34,816 nt of DNA from an alpha proteobacterium AAP81b (GTDB lineage: Bacteria; Pseudomonadota; Alphaproteobacteria; Sphingomonadales; Sphingomonadaceae): contig LJHX01000135.1 of NCBI GenBank assembly GCA_001295935.1, forward strand, positions 1 to 34,816, written 5' to 3'. The notes under the pieces were generated by a model. It saw only the letters and a program-made list of their open reading frames with translations, did no database searches and had not been told where the DNA came from. This document shows positions 33,207-34,816 of this stretch, piece by piece (positions within the stretch are counted from its first letter, which is position 1; each line of letters opens with the position of its first letter). The position numbers and the translations under genes were made by a program.

Positions 33207-34292
33207 TTGACCGAGACCGCTGCCCCCACCCCGCCGCCCGCCGCCGCCTCGCCCGTGTCGGCGAGCGAGGATCTGGCGCCGCGCGCCGTCCACGCCGCGC
33301 GGCTGTTCCAGCAGACGATGGTGGTCATGGCCGGCCTGGCGCTGGCGCTGATCGCCTGGCAGCTGACGCAGTTGCTGCTCGTCGTCTTCGCCTCGGCGCT
33401 GGCGGCGCTGATGTTCCATGGCTTCGCGCAGCTGCTGCAGCGCTGGCTGAAGCTGCCCTTCGGCGTCGCGCTCGCGCTTGCCGTGCTGCTGCCGCTGACC
33501 ATCCTTGTCGTCATCTTCGGGCTGTTCGGCAATCTGATGGTCAGCCAGTTCTCGACGCTCGCCGAGCAATTGCCGGCGGCGCTGCGCACCACCGAACAAT
33601 GGCTGCGCGGCACGCGCATCGGCCGCGAGGCGCTCGACGCCGCCAAGGGCTATGCCCCCGAAGTCGGCACCATCGTCGGCTTTGCCCAGTCGACGCTCGC
33701 CAATGTCGGCTCGGCGGCATCGGCGCTGGCGGTGATCGTCGTCGGCGGCGTCTACCTCGCCGCCCAGCCGGGGCTCTACATCGGCGGCATCAAGGCGATG
33801 GTCGGCAGGCGCGACCGCGCCGGTGCCGAAAAGGTGCTCGGCAATCTCCACACCGCGCTGCTCGCCTGGCTGCAGGGCCAGGCGGTCGGCATGGCCTTTG
33901 TCGCCATCGGCACCTCGATCGGCCTCAGCCTGGTCGGCATCCCGTCAGCGGTCGCCATCGGGCTGGTCGCCGGGCTGTGCGAGTTCGTGCCCTATCTGGG
34001 GGTGATCCTGGTCTCGATTCCGGCAACGGCGATCGGTTTTTCGATGGGGGTGCAGAGCGGCATCTTCACGGTGATCGCGCTCGTCATCGTCCAGCAGCTG
34101 CAGGGCAATGTCGTGACGCCGATGGCACAGGGCCGCCTCTCCGACCTGCCGCCGGCGCTGACCATCTTCAGCCTGATCGCCGCGGCGTCGCTGGCGGGGC
34201 CGATCGGCGTCGTGCTGGCAGTGCCGCTGACGGTGGTGGCGATGGTGCTGGTGAAAGCGATGCTGGGGATCGAGAAACCGGCGGGGGGGTAA
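33207..34292 (+). CDS. AI-2E family transporter (PerM/UPF0118)
   Basis: This protein of about 361 residues has around eight transmembrane helices, among them AGLALALIAWQLTQLLLVV, GVALALAVLLPLTILVVIFG and VLAVPLTVVAMVLVKAML. The C-terminal hallmarks of the family are PYLGVILVSIPATAIG, NVVTPMAQGRLSDLPP and IGVVLAVPL. Family members include the proposed AI-2 exporter TqsA and Na+/H+ antiporters, so the substrate is open. No ATG fits the N-terminus; TTG at 33207 with AAAGG upstream is my choice, and a GTG at 33255 is possible. It follows the broken kdpD by 115 bp. Confidence 0.85.
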   Translation: MTETAAPTPPPAAASPVSASEDLAPRAVHAARLFQQTMVVMAGLALALIAWQLTQLLLVVFASALAALMFHGFAQLLQRWLKLPFGVALALAVLLPLTILVVIFGLFGNLMVSQFSTLAEQLPAALRTTEQWLRGTRIGREALDAAKGYAPEVGTIVGFAQSTLANVGSAASALAVIVVGGVYLAAQPGLYIGGIKAMVGRRDRAGAEKVLGNLHTALLAWLQGQAVGMAFVAIGTSIGLSLVGIPSAVAIGLVAGLCEFVPYLGVILVSIPATAIGFSMGVQSGIFTVIALVIVQQLQGNVVTPMAQGRLSDLPPALTIFSLIAAASLAGPIGVVLAVPLTVVAMVLVKAMLGIEKPAGG

Positions 34293-34297
34293 GTTCC

Positions 34298-34455
34298 CCT
34301 CTCCCGCTCGCGGGAGAGGCGAGTCGCGCGCCAGCGCGCCGGGTGAGGGTGGACCCGACTTCCGCGGCAGAAGAACACCCTCACCCGCTCGCCCAAGAGG
34401 GCGAGTCGCCTCTCCCGCAGCCGCAGGCGACGCGAAGCGTCAACCGGGAGAGGGG
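34298..34455. repeat. Composite inverted-repeat cluster
   Basis: The 174-bp gap between the permease and the ccmI-like gene is built of nested palindromes. CCTCTCCCGC/GCGGGAGAGG (34298-34319) is a 10-bp perfect stem. GTGAGGGTG pairs with CACCCTCAC about 40 bp further on. CTCGCCC/GGGCGAG flanks AAGA. A final GGGAGAGG (from about 34447) pairs with the opening CCTCTCCC. This is the structure of REP/BIME-type intergenic elements. It probably also stops transcription of both convergent genes. Confidence 0.7.
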
Positions 34456-34466
34456 GGATGCCGTGC

Positions 34467-34816
34467 CTAAATCCCGATCTCCGCCGCGCCGGCGCGGATG
34501 CGCGCCTGCGCCGCGGCATCATCGGCGAAGGCCGCCAGCGCCGCATCGCGCGCCGCGCGCGCCTGCCCGAGTTCGCCGAGCACCTGGCGGGCGCGCATCA
34601 GCCGCAGCCAGCCGGCCTCGTCGCGCGGGTTGGTCTTCAGCCGCGCGGCGAGGCCGTCGACCATGCCGCGAATCATGCCCATGCGTTCCGCCGGCGGCAT
34701 CGCCGCGGCGCCGGCGACCTGTTCCTGGCTCGGGCCGGGCAGCACCCCGGCGGGCGGCCCGCCTGCCCCCGCGGCGGCGCCGCCGAGGCCGGGCATTGGC
34801 TCGGCGGGCACCGTCG
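34467..34816 (-). CDS. C-terminal part of a CcmI-like cytochrome c biogenesis protein (partial)
   Basis: The 3' end of a gene that continues past the right edge of the window. The visible 116 or so residues have a Gly/Pro/Ala-rich linker, then MIRGMVDGLAARLKTNPRDE and WLRLMRARQVLGELGQARAA, a tetratricopeptide-type helix pair, and the end ARIRAGAAEIG. This combination is typical of the C-terminus of CcmI/CycH, the TPR chaperone that presents apocytochrome c for haem attachment. Another TPR protein cannot be excluded because only the end is visible. It converges on the AI-2E permease across the repeat cluster. Confidence 0.6.
   Translation of the reverse strand, partial: TVPAEPMPGLGGAAAGAGGPPAGVLPGPSQEQVAGAAAMPPAERMGMIRGMVDGLAARLKTNPRDEAGWLRLMRARQVLGELGQARAARDAALAAFADDAAAQARIRAGAAEIGI

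Noticed and set aside
34298-34455. CRISPR array
   Set aside because: The repeats are palindromes of different lengths in one cluster. There are no regular direct repeats or unique spacers.

Overview
The window is high-GC bacterial DNA with almost no space between genes. The gene set and protein style point to an alphaproteobacterium, most likely in the Sphingomonadales. Evidence: an EipA/DUF1134 protein, a single-domain RNase D followed by lptC-lptA, a plant/alphaproteobacterial-type GshA, and many small Ala/Gly/Pro-rich secreted proteins. The taxonomic placement is inference from protein style, not from a search.

Layout. 1-3945: on the minus strand, tRNA-Trp, secE, nusG, rplK, rplA, rplJ and rplL, with an intrinsic terminator after rplL; tRNA-Gly is transcribed divergently. 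4027-5992: a diguanylate cyclase, tRNA-Tyr and a duplicated-domain secreted protein. 6032-9541: rlmB and an NAD-dependent epimerase face gshA-panD. 9657-16971: an OmpA-family protein, a lipoprotein, a GST with a TTG start, an N-acyl-D-amino-acid deacylase-like amidohydrolase, a membrane protein, an MFS transporter and UDP-glucose dehydrogenase. 17096-21511: an EipA-like protein, an alpha/beta hydrolase, a sorbosone-dehydrogenase-like lipoprotein and glutaryl-CoA dehydrogenase. 21577-25708: lptA/lptC/rnd (minus), a small secreted protein behind an EcfG-like promoter, a small orphan protein, radC and an NTF2-like protein. 25715-33091: the Kdp high-affinity potassium locus. 33207-34816: an AI-2E-family permease, an inverted-repeat cluster and the 3' end of a ccmI-like gene.

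The most unusual region is the Kdp locus. KdpE, KdpC, KdpB and KdpF look intact. kdpA lacks any ATG/GTG/TTG start (an ATT sits where the start should be) and carries a one-base deletion about 330 codons in. kdpD has lost its middle: the N-terminal KdpD domain runs, out of frame, straight into the sequence just after the histidine of the kinase H-box, so the USP, membrane and GAF segments and the phospho-accepting His are all missing. kdpE is separated from kdpD by the whole operon, and a divergent SHOCT-domain gene lies between kdpE and kdpC. A second tiny membrane ORF precedes kdpF, and a KdpE-box-like element lies in the kdpF/kdpD intergenic region. The simplest reading is a Kdp system in decay; an assembly artefact is the main alternative.

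I found no CRISPR array, insertion sequence, prophage, defence island or biosynthetic cluster. Apart from the Kdp locus the window is mostly ordinary chromosomal backbone.
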